Source: Allacma fusca
Lineage: Eukaryota; Arthropoda; Collembola; Symphypleona; Sminthuridae
Assembly: GCA_947179485.1 (NCBI GenBank)
Contig: OX359247.1
Location: 38,416,801-38,480,800 of the forward strand
Direction: 5' to 3'
Length of the DNA: 64,000 nucleotides
Shown: positions 33,796 to 46,939 of the stretch, piece by piece
How the letters are laid out: the number at the start of each line of letters is the position of its first letter
How positions within the stretch are numbered: the stretch's first letter is position 1
Made by a program: the position numbers and the translations under genes
The notes under the pieces: generated by a model
Database searches by the model: none
What the model was told of the DNA's origin: nothing
The model's input: the letters and a program-made list of their open reading frames with translations, nothing else

Positions 33796-36700
33796 TTCAG
33801 CTACTAAGAGAATCTAGATTAAAATATTATCTTTAAAAGCATGCATACCCTTACTTTAGCAAACGAATGTCGTTTATAAGAATCGCTCACAAGGAAATAT
33901 TCAAGGAAAGGTTCAAGCTTGTCATTTATGCAGTAATAATATTTGCAAAATTTTGTCCTTTTTGATATGTCTGATTGTGAGATTTTCCTCTAAATTGTTT
34001 GTAGTAGAAATACTTCTTTGGGTTTTTACAGACTACACAATTACATAGAACTTAATACAGATAATCAAACTGCAGCCCACATAAATTACAAGCTAGTAAA
34101 ATGTTCTCCCCGTGAATTTTGGTTGTGTAAATGTATGCACAGTTGCTTATATTAATTATATCGCGTTTACTATTTCTGAATTATAAAAATATGTGAAAAT
34201 TATTAACACTATGAGACACTCACATACAAGTGAACTTACAGTATATGTATATGTGTATGTACTTATTACCTTGCACGATAGTTAACAATTACTTTGTTTC
34301 CTCAAACATAGGAATTTACGTGTGTACATCAGGGCTGGGTGTAATACGGATTACAATAATCCGGGAGTATTGAAAACAGGCTGAAATATTAAACCCAATA
34401 TGTAATCCCTTCGGAAAAATTTTGGAGACGTAATCCTTTCTAGTAATCCCAAGTTCAATAATTTTTCAAGTAATCCCTAATCCCATATAAAATTTATGCA
34501 TCTGGAATCCCAATAACCGCCTTGAAATACTAGTTAATACAATTCGTAAATATTTCGTAGACTTCCCTTTTTATCCTATCTACCTGTTTAACGCATCTCC
34601 TGCTCTCTAACAACAAATGCAATGAGATATTGGAAGTGTTGACCAGGCTAAAAAGTATACGACTACGGGTTATGATCAAGTTGTAATATTATATTATTTG
34701 GAGATGCAGTCAGGGCGAGTACGAAAATATTATTGTAACATATATCAAGCAGTTACAAATCCTACTATCGTATTTGGCAATTTATATTTAAATAGGCATA
34801 CCAACTGTAACATATTTCATGTTGTAGAGATTGCAACATCATAAACCGTTAATCCGCTCATATGAATTTTGGCGTGTAATCCAGCGGCATAGCCCTGTTG
34901 TTAATTATTTGACTGTAATCCCACCTACGTATTCCCTTTGCTAAAACATTTGAAAAGTAATCCGTAATCCCAAGTAGAAATTTCTAGAAAAGTAATCTGT
35001 AATACGTAATTCCAAGTATCATTTAAAATGTAATCACCTAATCACAATCCAAGAATTTGATGCTTCTAATAATCCAGCAATTTATGTAATATGTCCGGTC
35101 CTTGACATAACAAACTTAACTCTTTCTGCCTGTTTTCAGTAATCCTTGATTATTGTAATCAGAATCGCACCCAGCCCTGATTGGATTATATAAGTACTGC
35201 ATTTCAAGTGCAAATACACATGTAATTATTTTTTGTTTGTTGTGCATTACAGTCGGCCTCGGACTTCCCGTGCAAGCAGGAAGACTTGGTTTCTCAACGC
35301 AACTTTGTTATACACGTATTTACCTAACGTATGATTTTATTTTTTACTTTCCTGGGTACACTTTCGCGTAACTCCTGCCCTACTGTATATGAACATACAA
35401 CGTAAACAGCTAATCGTAACGAGCTTCGCCTTGTGAAGGCATGTTTTTCTTACGTTTAAGATCGATTAATCAAGATCTAGATTTCCTGTAGACTAAACTC
35501 CTAAAATAATTTCATGGAATATCCAAATTCTTGGAATAACTTAAGATAAAAACGAAATCAATTATGCATCGTGCTATTTTAATGAATATAAATAAATCCG
35601 TGTTTAGAAATTAACAAGAATCAATCCCAAGACTAAATTTACTGTTGCAATAAGTATTTGAAAAGGATCATTATGTAAAGGGTATATCATTCCGTTTTCC
35701 TCTCCCCTACCCCATAGAAGCAACAGCGACACAAAACATGTGATTTCTGATTCCCCCGATTCGAAACAAATTCTCTTCAAAACTGTTTTAAAATTTGTTT
35801 CATTGACCTAACTTAAAAATTGAGGTCGCAATCCTCAAGAACGTGAAGCAAAATGTATAAGCAATAAATAAGCAAAATATTTTGAACTACAAATTTTTAT
35901 TCACAGGGAAAATTTATTCTGAAATTTTTTTCAACTCTAATTTGTAGGAGATTCTATTTGTATGCGACGCCTCAACAAAATAATTCAAAATGTTGTGCTG
36001 TGCTTATAGCAAATTTTATGAGGATTCAATCGATCCTAGTATCAGCTACTATGTAACTACATATGTAAAACACTGTGGTATGAGGACATTACAATATGCG
36101 GTGAAGTTTATAAATTGTCTGAAAAAGTGGCACTAATAATAAACTTTTTACTTGGTTGTATATTTCCTCACATTATTAGGTCATTAGGTCCTGAAACCGC
36201 TATTTTTGAACTAAGAACGTGATATGAGGTCCAAATAAATCCCCGTGAAATTAGCCAGAAGCGCAGTGTTTTAAATAAAATTATGAATGACATATTTCTG
36301 TGAAAAAGTGGAGTTCAGAAACTCCTTTTCCGCACGTTTGCTCATTACGATAAATTTAGCCAACCTTACTCATGTACCCCCTGCATTATGTTGTACCTCC
36401 CCGAGAACTCCATAAAATTACCTACAAATGAAGGGCAAAACATAGTGAAAACATTTTCCAAAAACATTGACAAACATTTTTAATTCCGACAATCCTCCAA
36501 ATATTCCAATGTTTTATTGGAATTTCCTTTTAAGAATTTTTTTCTGAATAACAATCATTCCGATTTTAACCAAATACGAGCTCAAACTTACTGTTGACAC
36601 ACAATGTCCACAACAAATTACAGCTAAATCATTTAATTTATTAATTTTTTTTTTAAATTGCTCTCTCTAAAACTTTAGGACCAATTTTAACCAAATACGA

Positions 36701-37418
36701 ACTCATCCTTACTATTACCAGAAGTAATGTCTACAAAACTAAAAATTTCAAAATTTAACACATTTTTTTCAAACAAACTTTTGGGCCAACTCCAACTGAA
36801 TTGGTTGGGAGTAATAATACTGACATTGGGAAAGATACTTCGTCATTTCATTTCTTTTCAAAATTTCAAAGGTAAGTCTACTTACAAAAATGTAGATAGA
36901 CATGTAAATATGGTTAAATGCTATTTAACTCCTACTTTTAACGAATCGAGAAATCAAATGCAATCAAATGTAATGGTGCTAATATTCATATACATTTTTT
37001 TGATACAGAACTGTTTATAACTTCTACCTCTACTCTACAGCTAGGAATTATTGTATAATATTTGAGAGTTTATTATTTTCATAATTCTAACATTTGTATG
37101 CCATTAATTATACAACATAGGGTTTCAGCATATCTATGTATATAGTAAGGAATAAAATCAAAGATCAATTTTAATTAGTAATAACAATAAATAAATAATA
37201 CCTACATCCATGTCAAGTATCTATTAAGATGTGATTGTGTTATGCATAATTATTTGTACGATTTCGCCGAAAATCTGTTCCCATGTCAATGAAATAGGTT
37301 TTTCGGAAGTAGTTCAATGTCATCACCAGTGTTGCAGTATATACTCTTCTATAAATTTCAAATTGTTTGTACTCTGTAACCGTTTCAAAAATATTAACAA
37401 TACGAGTTTGCTATGACT
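33796..37418. other. Intergenic region between the two kinase genes
   Basis: It contains the element at 34330-35179. I recognise no gene in the remainder; reading frames here (for example 36727-37020) look like random open frames in AT-rich DNA. It should hold the promoter of kinase B. Confidence 0.5.
34330..35179. mobile_element. Probable hAT-like element with GTAATCC subterminal repeats (850 bp)
   Basis: Exact 12-bp inverted termini CAGGGCTGGGTG / CACCCAGCCCTG; the inverted match continues 2 bp outwards (AT). The interior ends are rich in GTAATCC/GGATTAC steps. The flanking octamers GTGTACAT and ATTGGATT do not match, so no target duplication is visible and the superfamily is only inferred. 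Confidence 0.65.
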
Positions 37419-40400
37419 TCAAAGCAAAGGTGAGCTCTCACAGTCTGACATTACTATTCCCTCATCCGATAGCCTCTGGGGGTTGGAGTTGAGAATCACG
37501 TATTCAAATGGTTGTGCATTTGAGAAAAATGCCTTTAGTTCCGTGAAACTTGGACGAGCTTCTGGTGAGGCATGCCAGCAAGCCAGAATCTCCTCGTAAC
37601 TTAAAACGAGGGAAATTGAAAGAATCCGTTAATTGTATTAATATGTAATGTGAAAATATGTCAATTTTAATATTTATTTGTGTATATATTTGAAAAAAAT
37701 ATGTTTATAAGCTCAATCACATACAAACACATGTTTCAAACCCTGCACTTATCTCGGTTAATTATCCTTTCCCAATCATTCGAGTAAAGCATCAAGCTCT
37801 AATTTTAATTCATGACACTTACATTGACACCGTGGAATATTTAGGTCTTCTCATTCGATAGCCTTCTTCTAAATCCTCCACAACCTGACAACAGTTAGTA
37901 GCACCAGCGTAGGGTATTTCCGCCAGAGTAAAAATCTCCCAGAGAGTAATCCCATATGACCAAACGTCAGATTTGCTGGTAAAAACCATATCCCGATGTG
38001 ACTCTAATGCTAGCCAACGCCAAGGAAGAGGTGTCTGTATAATCGCAGTTCAAAATTTATTATGGTCTTTCCAAACGCTACTCAAATGCTGTCCTATGTA
38101 ACAAGCAATTTTTAACAATTTCAACCAGATTCATCCCTAAAAGTTTGACTTACATCCTGCGTCTTCACATACATTGAATAGTTATTGAGTTGTCTTGCGA
38201 GTCCGAAATCCGTCACTTTTACATCCAATGTTGAGGTCAAAAGAACATTTCTTGTGGCTAGGTCTCCATGAATAACCTGAAAGAACAGTAGGAATGTAAG
38301 AATCAATCCTATGGAAAAAAAAACTTATCTATCTGAGGAGTTGGTTTTCAAAATATTAAAACAAGACTGACCTTCCTGCTCTCCAGGTATTCTAAAGCAT
38401 TCGCTATTTGACAAGACCATCGAATTAAGTCTGTGGTTGTCACAGGACTCCCGTTTTCATAGATTGATTCAGCCGAGAAATTTTCAGCGTCCAAATTAAA
38501 TTCCCCCAAGTTTACATACGCTTGGTCCGGGGAAGGAATGGAGTTTACCCGCTGCTCTTTAGGGATCTCGTTCATAAAGTTTTTCCGCCCATTACGAAGA
38601 TAAGTGTCTAAAGAGCCCTTTGAACAGAATTCAACGAATAAAAATGGCCGACCTGAAATCCTCAAACAATTTAATTGACTCAGATTAATTCCGTACTTCT
38701 TGTAAAATTTATGATGATTAAATTACTGTCTTAAGAGGTGCATCCAATTATTATAATTTCTTTTACCTTCCCTTAGAAATTCAGTGCAGGCTCCGACGAG
38801 CTCAACAAGATTTTCATGCTTCCCCAAATATATCATGATTTTTAGTTCAGACAAAAGTGCTAAAACTGCACACTTTTCTACATTAGGATGTACAGTTTTG
38901 GCAGCAACGATCCTTTCGCCAATTTGTCCTTTAAAGACGATTCCGTAGGCCCCGTGTCCTAACTCCTCGTAATCTGGAGAATTTGAGGGTCAAATTACTG
39001 TTTATAGTTTTGAAGTTTCAATTTCTAGTAAAAATTTGTTTTATAGCAATAACTAGTAGCTCTGCATTACCAGTCTGGAAATTTTTCCAGGGGACCTCAA
39101 AATCTTGTCTGTTGTAAGGCAAGTACTGTACGATCTCATGGGCCATTTTGTCCTTATTCAGCTCCTTCTCATTTCCTTTCTCGAATTCTTTGATCTCCAA
39201 AGCAGTAAGCCGAGCCTAGTGAGCCAATTAAGTAATAATTACTTCATCAATAAGAGGATCAATAATATTTAATTACTACTATCTACTTGAAAACATATTT
39301 TCTCCGTTGTGTGCTTACAACGGATAGTCTTTACTCCAGCAGGATTTTCGAGGACAAAATACATTTAAAATAAATCTGACTGTAGTATTCTTACCCTCTG
39401 TGACTTGCAAATTCGGAGAACCACGATAATACCAATGATTAAAATTACAATAAATCCACAGGCTACTCCCAAATAAATCGAGGTAACAGAGCCAACTTGA
39501 TCTGAACACATAAAATCATTTATTTTCCTCGAGTTGTTTAGCTTTGTCGAAAAGTATCGATCTTCATATTAGTTTTGAGTATTACCCTGTTTAATTAGGA
39601 CGTCAATATTTTGTGATGCGTTTCCTAGAAAGTTTCTAGCCAAGCAAGTGTAGGTGCCATTCCAATCTTTGTTTGCATTGCAAATAGACAAATGAGAACT
39701 TTGTGTCGTTTCATTGAACCACTGGCTTACACAGGAATCATTTTGGGAAATCTACATAAGGAAGAAATCATCTAAACTTTTAGTAATTATTGCTAATTAC
39801 CTTTTTAGATTTTCTTACGTAAAGTAAAGTAATAATTACTTTAAAGTTCTTGGATACGTCTTTAGATCTTCCTTGAAACACCCATTCATATTTTGATTCT
39901 GGATTGACTTTCTTCCAATGGCAAGTTAGATTAAAGCCAGCGGATGTAATGACTCTGTGAGTATTTGTGTTGCTATTTAATGGGGATGGTTTTTCACTTG
40001 CTAATTTCATGAAAATACAGTAAAATAATACATTCCCCCTACTACATTTTCCATCACAATCTCCACAAATCTGATTTTTAGAGAAAACTTACGTATAACC
40101 GTCAGGTTCAACGAATCTTCTCTGTAATCCGAAGAGTTCCATAGAGTTGCTCTACAGCGAATGGAGGTCATATTCACGGAGACTGACAATTGCACTTGTA
40201 CGGCTCTCGCAGTAAACTCTGATTTTCGGGGAAGTAAAACTTTTTCCACGTGGAATCCTGTTTTTGAATGAATTTCCAATCCCATATAATAATGACTTAT
40301 ATAATTGCATATGCCTGCTCAAATTGTCGGAGTTACCATTAGAAAAAATCACTGGAGGCTGAATTTGATCAAGGTCAGTTTCCGTTTCATTTTGAAAGGT

Positions 40401-42346
40401 AACTGTCCACTTGATAGGTGGCACCATAAAGTAGTCAAGGAAGTAACAGAAGAAGCTAACTTCCCCCCTGTCGTACAATTCTACGGGCTCTTGAGGCTCA
40501 TCCACGTGGTCAACGTAGCTCCTGCCATCCATGTGACGTATGTTAATTAGAGCGTCCGTCTTATTTTCTAGTTCACTGAAATTCTCATCTGGAATATTTT
40601 TATAGTTCATGGTAAGTATTTGGCACTGTTTTGTAAAATAAGTACTGAATAAGGAGTCATGCTTAGTAAAAATCTTACATGAATAAAGGTCCAGTCCCAT
40701 AAAATACCGTCGTTCGATAAGGCTTTCTCCTCCATGACCACATGAACATCTTATAATCCCCTGCTGTTGAACTGGCAACAATTCTTTACATGTTGGATCA
40801 TTCAGTTTACAATTTTTCCCAACGATTTTCCTCGAACATGTTTTATCCTGCAGTGAACACAGTTATAAATAAATCCATAATTAATATTACTGCACCCGTA
40901 TAAAAATAAAAATTAATATTTACTATTTGGAACATCATATAACTTATAATAAGGAGATTTGCACATTGCCAGATATCCCGACATTTTTCAGCTCCTCTTT
41001 TTACTCATAGTAGTAGGAAGAATATTAGCTATAGTTAAGTAGTTTTAGTGACATTAATATTACGGTGTCAAGACAAGATTTGAGTAGTTCAGTTTCCATG
41101 GGATTGGACGCTTGTACGAGAACAAGAAAAACTGGAGTTTTGCTGCTGTTGGACTCGCATTTTATTCTCCCATCGGCAGCCGTAATCTTAGGAATGTCCC
41201 CGTCAGGCGTTGTAGTAGAGTTGGAACCGTAATCTATAGCCCAGTTAAATTAAATTGAACGTCTTGCATTTCAAAAGAAAGATTATTACAGTAAAGGCTG
41301 GGGTAATGAGTGCTTTAACAAATTATTTACTTGGTGGCAGGATTGTAATGTTTAATTGCCTCCTCAGCAAACGATTCTCTGCAGAGAATATAGTGTAGTT
41401 CCCGGAAAATTCATGTAAATTTCCTGGCTTGAATTCTCCGGGTAATTGCAGCTGAATTTGGTAGTATGGTTCAGAAATATTGATGACCGGGACTTTTGCA
41501 AACCTGACTTGCACTCCCTCATAAGGCTAGATACAAATCAGCATTTTATTTGATCAAGACCAATACAGTATGCAGCAATTAGTTAGAATTGATGAGGAAA
41601 TACTGGAGTATTTCGAATGGTAATTCTGGATGATTGCTTCCAATTGACTCACGATAGATTTCTCATACTTCACTTCCAACGGATATGGTGCAATGCAGGT
41701 TATCCTCAGTCCATCTGAGAAAGTTGTACAATTCCAAACCAAAATTTATTAACATTGTGGAATATAATGACGTACATGTTATATATTTTATACATTTAGT
41801 GTTTGTGTATAAATATAAATTTATGTCATAAATAATTACTACCCATACATGGGCATCGTAACAAAAGCATTACAAAAAAATCATGATGATTCACTTACAT
41901 TTATATCTATGAATTCTATCCATTTGAAAAACATCGTAATTCGAACAATTGACATGATCTCTGAAGTCTAATTTCTTGGAAATGCAGTTCGGTGGAAACT
42001 GGGGAATCTCCTTGAACGAGCAAAATTTATTTTCTGAAGCGTTCCAGCCCTCTCGTTCCTCCAAATCTTGAATCACTCCTGCTCTTGCTTCATTACTATT
42101 TTTAGTCTTAAAGTCAATGTTTAGAGCATATAAATTCCGGGTGAATTTCTTTGACTCGTCACTTCCTGGATCTTTACAAGCGGATGGAAATAAGAGATCT
42201 ACATAGCAATACGGAACTTGCTTTTGTGAAGTAAACTTTTCACTTGAAGTGGTGTTGTTTCCTTGTACAGTCAATACCATTAGGACTAAATGGGCTATGA
42301 CGAGAAACGCGGAGTGATTATAAATTCGGGACCGTTTAGATCCCAT
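37419..42346 (-). CDS. Receptor tyrosine kinase A (PDGFR/VEGFR/Torso-like split kinase)
   Basis: Sixteen minus-strand exons: 42346-41899, 41714-41653, 41526-41331, 41233-41064, 40847-40679, 40588-40337, 40257-40093, 40000-39840, 39751-39586, 39501-39395, 39215-39071, 38973-38767, 38652-38372, 38276-38154, 38034-37823, 37599-37419; 1014 aa. Every exon phase matches kinase B. The start is ATG 42346; a longer open frame upstream lacks ATG. A signal peptide ends near residue 29; transmembrane helix at about 604-625; glycine loop GHGAYGIV (686-693), Lys706, HGDLATRN (846-853), DFG (866-868). The kinase insert in exon 13 contains YVNL, a Grb2-type YxN site if phosphorylated. Intron 6 is only 79 bp. 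The HRD arginine is glycine here too; catalytic Asp and Asn are present, so activity is likely. Confidence 0.88.
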
Positions 42347-42419
42347 TTTACTCCACTCGTCTGCAATAACTGACAAGATTTCAAAATTATATGATATTTC
42401 TATTGGAAAGCCCACATCG

Positions 42420-43470
42420 GACCTTCAAGAAAAATTTCCAGCTGTTGAACATTTTTTGTTTGCGTTAGCAGAGGCCTGCCCTAAGAAAAACTGAAAGCTA
42501 AAATGCAGTAATATGTATTGGATTTAGTCCTGTGGCTTAAAGAAAGGGAAACTGTGGCTTTAGTATTAATGGTCGGATGTTTTTAATTTGAAATGTAGAT
42601 ACACATCATCCAGTAAGTTTACATGCTCAAGTGTAGTTTTGGTTGCTCTTGGTTATATTGTCCTCATTCACTTCCTCCATATTGGGGTTGTTATGCTAAG
42701 CCTTGATAAAGGAAACGTACATATGTATAGTTATGAAAGCGGTATAAATTACATTCAATCAGCTCAAATTTCTCTGCCGGAAAACACGATTATAACATTT
42801 TTAGCTAGAACTGTTTACTCCACTTGACTCTTTGGGAATATCTATGACGCACTTTTGGAGTCAAATTGACTTTCAGGACAGTTCCTCAACTTTTCAGGAC
42901 CTATTTGCGTTCATAGTACATAATTTATTTTTAGGTCTTCGGAATTACTGCGGTCACAGAATCTATGCGGACTTCAAAAATTGATGGTCAGTTATTGTAT
43001 GACAGCTTTTGATTAAAATTTTATTTTCATTTCTGTATAGTGTTACAATTTTGAGTCGGAATGTTAACAGAATAATTATTATTTGTAGGAAAGTAAAATA
43101 TTAAATTCTGAGTAGTGTTCTAAATCCACACTGTAATGAATACTACAAATAGATAATTACGTTGTTTAGTATTTCAGATCTTGTATTGCACTATCGTAAA
43201 CAGGAAGTGTGTACAAATCTTTCACGGTTATGGACATTGAAAAGCATTGATAAATCCCATCTGCTATCTGTTTATTAAAAAAATGGAATTAAATTACAAA
43301 GGAAACGACAATTTTGATAATGCCAAAAGATAGGTTCTCCGTCATTGGAAATTTGCTAGAAAAAACCATTTACATCACTGCATTGCAAGGCAAAGGGATA
43401 TCAGAAACAGTAACTGTTGTATCAGTACATTGAATGTGAGCAATTGTGAGTACTGCTGATATCTTTTTCA
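42420..43470. other. Intergenic stretch without recognised features
   Basis: Upstream of kinase A and downstream of the cysteine-rich peptide gene. I see no gene, RNA or clear repeat. Confidence 0.5.
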
Positions 43471-43764
43471 TTAGGCGCTTTCACACTCCTTATGTTGTCT
43501 GGACCAAATGCAACAAGTAGTGTCGCAATTAGCTTTAGAATAGCCACTACAGCTACTGTAAAGACAGGGATTGGCCCTTTTAACTAAGTCTTCATCTCCT
43601 TTGCCGATCGGTTGGTCTCCTTTTTTTGAAGATGATCCCTGCCCCAGACTGTTGCTTCCTTCTCCGTTGCCATTGGTCACCTTGGAGTTCACACAAGGGC
43701 TCCAAACCATTATCAAGCCGAGGACCAGCAGACATGCAAGTGTAGTTATGCGGAAGTACTTCAT
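43471..43764 (-). CDS. Small cysteine-rich secreted prepropeptide
   Basis: A single-exon frame of 97 aa from the ATG at 43764; the frame is open further upstream without a better start. A signal peptide covers about residues 1-27 (hydrophobic LACLLVLGLIMVW). Next comes a Gly/Ser/Lys-rich propeptide of about 35 residues ending in LVKR, a dibasic processing site. The remaining 34 residues hold six cysteines spaced C-x4-C-x7-C-x3-CC-x8-C. This layout is that of a secreted disulfide-rich peptide cut from a precursor. I do not recognise the family; hormone, antimicrobial or other roles are all open. A TATTTATATA stretch near 43864 could serve as TATA box. Confidence 0.65.
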   Translation of the reverse strand: MKYFRITTLACLLVLGLIMVWSPCVNSKVTNGNGEGSNSLGQGSSSKKGDQPIGKGDEDLVKRANPCLYSSCSGYSKANCDTTCCIWSRQHKECESA

Positions 43765-44594
43765 TTTTAAATCTTCGCTACATTCCAAAATAACTTGGAA
43801 ATGAAAACATACTTGTGGTTGCGACACACTCGCAATTAATGAAATTATATGGCATACCAAATATATATAAATACCTTTGGAAATGTCAGATGAACAAGTC
43901 AGTAACCGTTCCTGGATATAAAGAAGATGCTGGAAGCAGAACAAACTTAGAACTGGGTAGTGTATCGAAGAAGGTGAAAGAACAACTGAAGTTTGCTATT
44001 TTAAAGACTTCAATACCTACGTGGAAGCTATCTGTATTGTTGAATTCATATCTGCGGTGGGATACATATTCAATAAAATATATAAAGGTTTCCCAAAGCT
44101 CCTAAAAGATTTTGAGATGTTCGCTGACATGAATGTATGTATATAATCTTTACCGATACATTTTTATCTCTCACCCTAGACTGACCAAAGCATGCAAAAC
44201 CAACAAAACACTTCCGTAAGATAGGATTAAAAAAAATTTATTTTCCTTATTTATTTCTTAAGAATCAAACAATAGATATACTGAATCATTTCCCAAAATA
44301 CTGTCCCTATGATCGGGCAACATTTGACTTTACTGAAAGTAAACAACCTGTAAGTTATTTTTTCGTCGTGCAGGCCAATTATTACGTAAGTAGAAAATGT
44401 ATCAAATGAAGTGTACACACACATCATATTGGCAAATACTAAATAGCATTTCAGTTTAATTCTCAGAACTTATATTTAATTGCATGTGCTTACATGATCT
44501 CATTACCACATGTATGCTGTTTTTGATTTTACTTTCAATGAAATATTTGTGTGTCACAAAATCCCGGAAATATCCTTCATGAATACTTTACAAT

Positions 44595-46935
44595 TTACAA
44601 CCTTTTCTTCTTCCTACCCCTGGATTTCCTATTCGCTACAATGATTACCTTCTCCTTTGTAAATCTTCTGTAAACAAGTACAGCTGCTCCACAGGGTATA
44701 CTCAACAACAATAAAATTATTCCAGCGAGGAAAGCAATTACATCTAAAGAAAAGTACTGGAAAAAATTTAAATTTCGAGCAGGAGATCGTAGATGAGGGG
44801 CTCCTCCATGGCGTAGGATGTACTCTACAGAATAAACTGCCCGGTCCAAAGGGCTGTTCATGTGATCACGAGATATCCCCGATAAAAATTTAGCTCTTTC
44901 CCGGAAGCTAAAAAATTGGAAAAACATTTAAGTAAATCAAATAAATACAGTTACAGAAAGATGTAGTCCCACTCCCTAATCTCCATGCAAGTTCTACAGT
45001 CGTGGGTAATCTCATGACCTCTGTAAAAGTAGTACGAAAAACGATAATTGACCAGGTTGTAGCAAAAATTGCAAAGTGTAAGATTGTTTCGTAACCTTCA
45101 GCCCGTCCAGAACTAGGTCCTCAAAACCGCTGTAAGTACAAAATGACTCAGGAAAAAAGTCAATGTTGTCATAGTATCACCATTGATAAATTAATTTTTC
45201 CTGAAGGGAGGTTGAGGGCAATGGAACAATAATAATTGTTTGCTCATCTATTTGTAATTAAATTTACTACAACGTAGCAAATTATTGTTTTTATCACTGT
45301 TTTACTAAGTTAAATTACGATGAGCAAATTAAGATAGAGCTTACGGGTGTAAAAACTCCTCTTAATTTCCTTAACTGCTAGTACTTGTTGTTGGCGCTTC
45401 ATTAAATGTGCATCCTTTTTCCGAGTAAATGTGAAACTGCCATTTGACACTACAGTGGCACATTCAGTAATCCAAACACAAGAAAATTACCTTGGTTCAT
45501 TCAACACCCTTGTAATAGCTTGTGTCAGACTCTGCTCCGTCAGATCCATCAAATTCAGTACAAGAGCGAATCCCTTAGAAACAGCTTGTTGCATGTTCCA
45601 GTGCTGATCTCCAAACATAGGAATGCCAACCAGTGGAACACCCTCATACAGAGCTTCCGTAGTTCCTCCGTGGCCACCATGAGTAATGAATAGTCGGATG
45701 TTTTTATGCGCCAGAATATCTGGTTGAGGGAGCCACTTGCTTAGTTTGACATTTTCCGGCACATCCGCCATATTTTCTGTTTCCCATTTCCAAATAATAC
45801 GCTGCTTCAGCTTGGAAAATGTTTTCAAAAATATCTGGCGATACCTTTCTGGCATAGTACTGCCCTGTAGGAATGAACCCATGCTGAATAGTATGAAACC
45901 TTCGTCAGCTCCGTCACAAAAATCTTGCAGATCCTATAAACAGGAATAAATTATTGCTCTAGTATTTATAACCATAAAGACAACCAACGAATCCACTATT
46001 AATTTAAAGGGGTTTCCACGTTTAGAGAAATTTTCAAAATCGGCAGGCAAATTGTCTTTGACCACATATTAAAAGTATTGCAAAATAAAACAAACCTTAG
46101 GTAATGGTTTAGCTTCCTTCAAGTGCATTCCCCCAACTTCCACAATATCAGGCATCAAGGGTCTTGGAGGTACAAAGCTGAAGTGACTATTCACTAGAAC
46201 CATGCTAGTCCTATCTCTGGCTATCTCATCAATAGACGGAGCATTCTTGGAGACAAACTCCCGATAGATACTTTCCATCCGAGGATTGTAGTAGAACTTG
46301 CGGATCAGTTCAAAGTACAACATTCCAAATAGATTCATGGTCCGCTGCCAGAAGGTCATGCAGTCAGTAAATCCATAAAAGAGCAGGGGTACAAAAGATG
46401 GTAATGTTGGGGATCCCATGGAATGTGTAACCCAAGGCATGATTGCCACCTGGCTAATGGCGATGGTTGTTGTGTTCATTTCGTGAATCAGCCCATACAA
46501 ACAATCGTTGAACAAGGGTGTGAAAATAATTAAATCGAATTTTTCTTTTATAATTTTTTGAACTTCTTGAGAACGATAACCCATTCGACAACCAGATTCA
46601 AAATATGGCATGAAACTATAAAACGGGCACTCCAGGTACATGTTTATAGAACTCATACTCGCCCGAGTTTCAAATAAATTTTTATCTGGAAGGGACTGCT
46701 GGTCAGGATTATATGGCTGAATGTTCCGTACATTTCGTAGAACTTCGGTGCTCTTGACTGGATTCACTATTGTGACCTGGTGACCACGTTCTGCTAATTT
46801 GTGTAGCAAAGGTTCGTAAATTATTTTATGACTTTTGCTTGAAACAAAACTCAATGAGAGAATCTTAGCGGATTTGCAGTTTCCAAATAGGAAGAAAGTT
46901 AAAACAAAAAAAGATTTAAAAAAATGATGGAACAT
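44595..46935 (-). CDS. UDP-glucuronosyltransferase (membrane UGT)
   Basis: Minus-strand exons 46935-46096, 45933-45491 and 44907-44595 give 531 aa, the usual UGT length. It should transfer a sugar from a UDP-sugar to small lipophilic substrates in the ER lumen (detoxification, pigments, hormones). A signal peptide spans about 1-23, then a variable acceptor-binding half. The C-terminal half carries the UGT signature at about 347-391 (WLPQPDILAH, ITHGGHGGTTEALYEGVP, GDQHWNM), with the donor-binding Asp-Gln at 389-390. A transmembrane helix lies at about 480-507, followed by a short cytoplasmic tail rich in Lys/Arg (RKSRGRKKKRL). The introns are phase 0 and phase 2 with GT-AG borders. No second UGT is in the window. 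Confidence 0.93.
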
Positions 46936-46939
46936 TTTC

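Noticed and set aside
34330-35179. Exact 8-bp target duplication for this element
   Set aside because: The flanking octamers do not match. Only the inverted termini support the element, and its confidence was lowered.
36727-37020. A 97-codon plus-strand frame between the kinase genes
   Set aside because: It is Lys/Asn/Ile/Phe-rich as expected from AT-rich noncoding DNA, with no signal, domain or exon partner.
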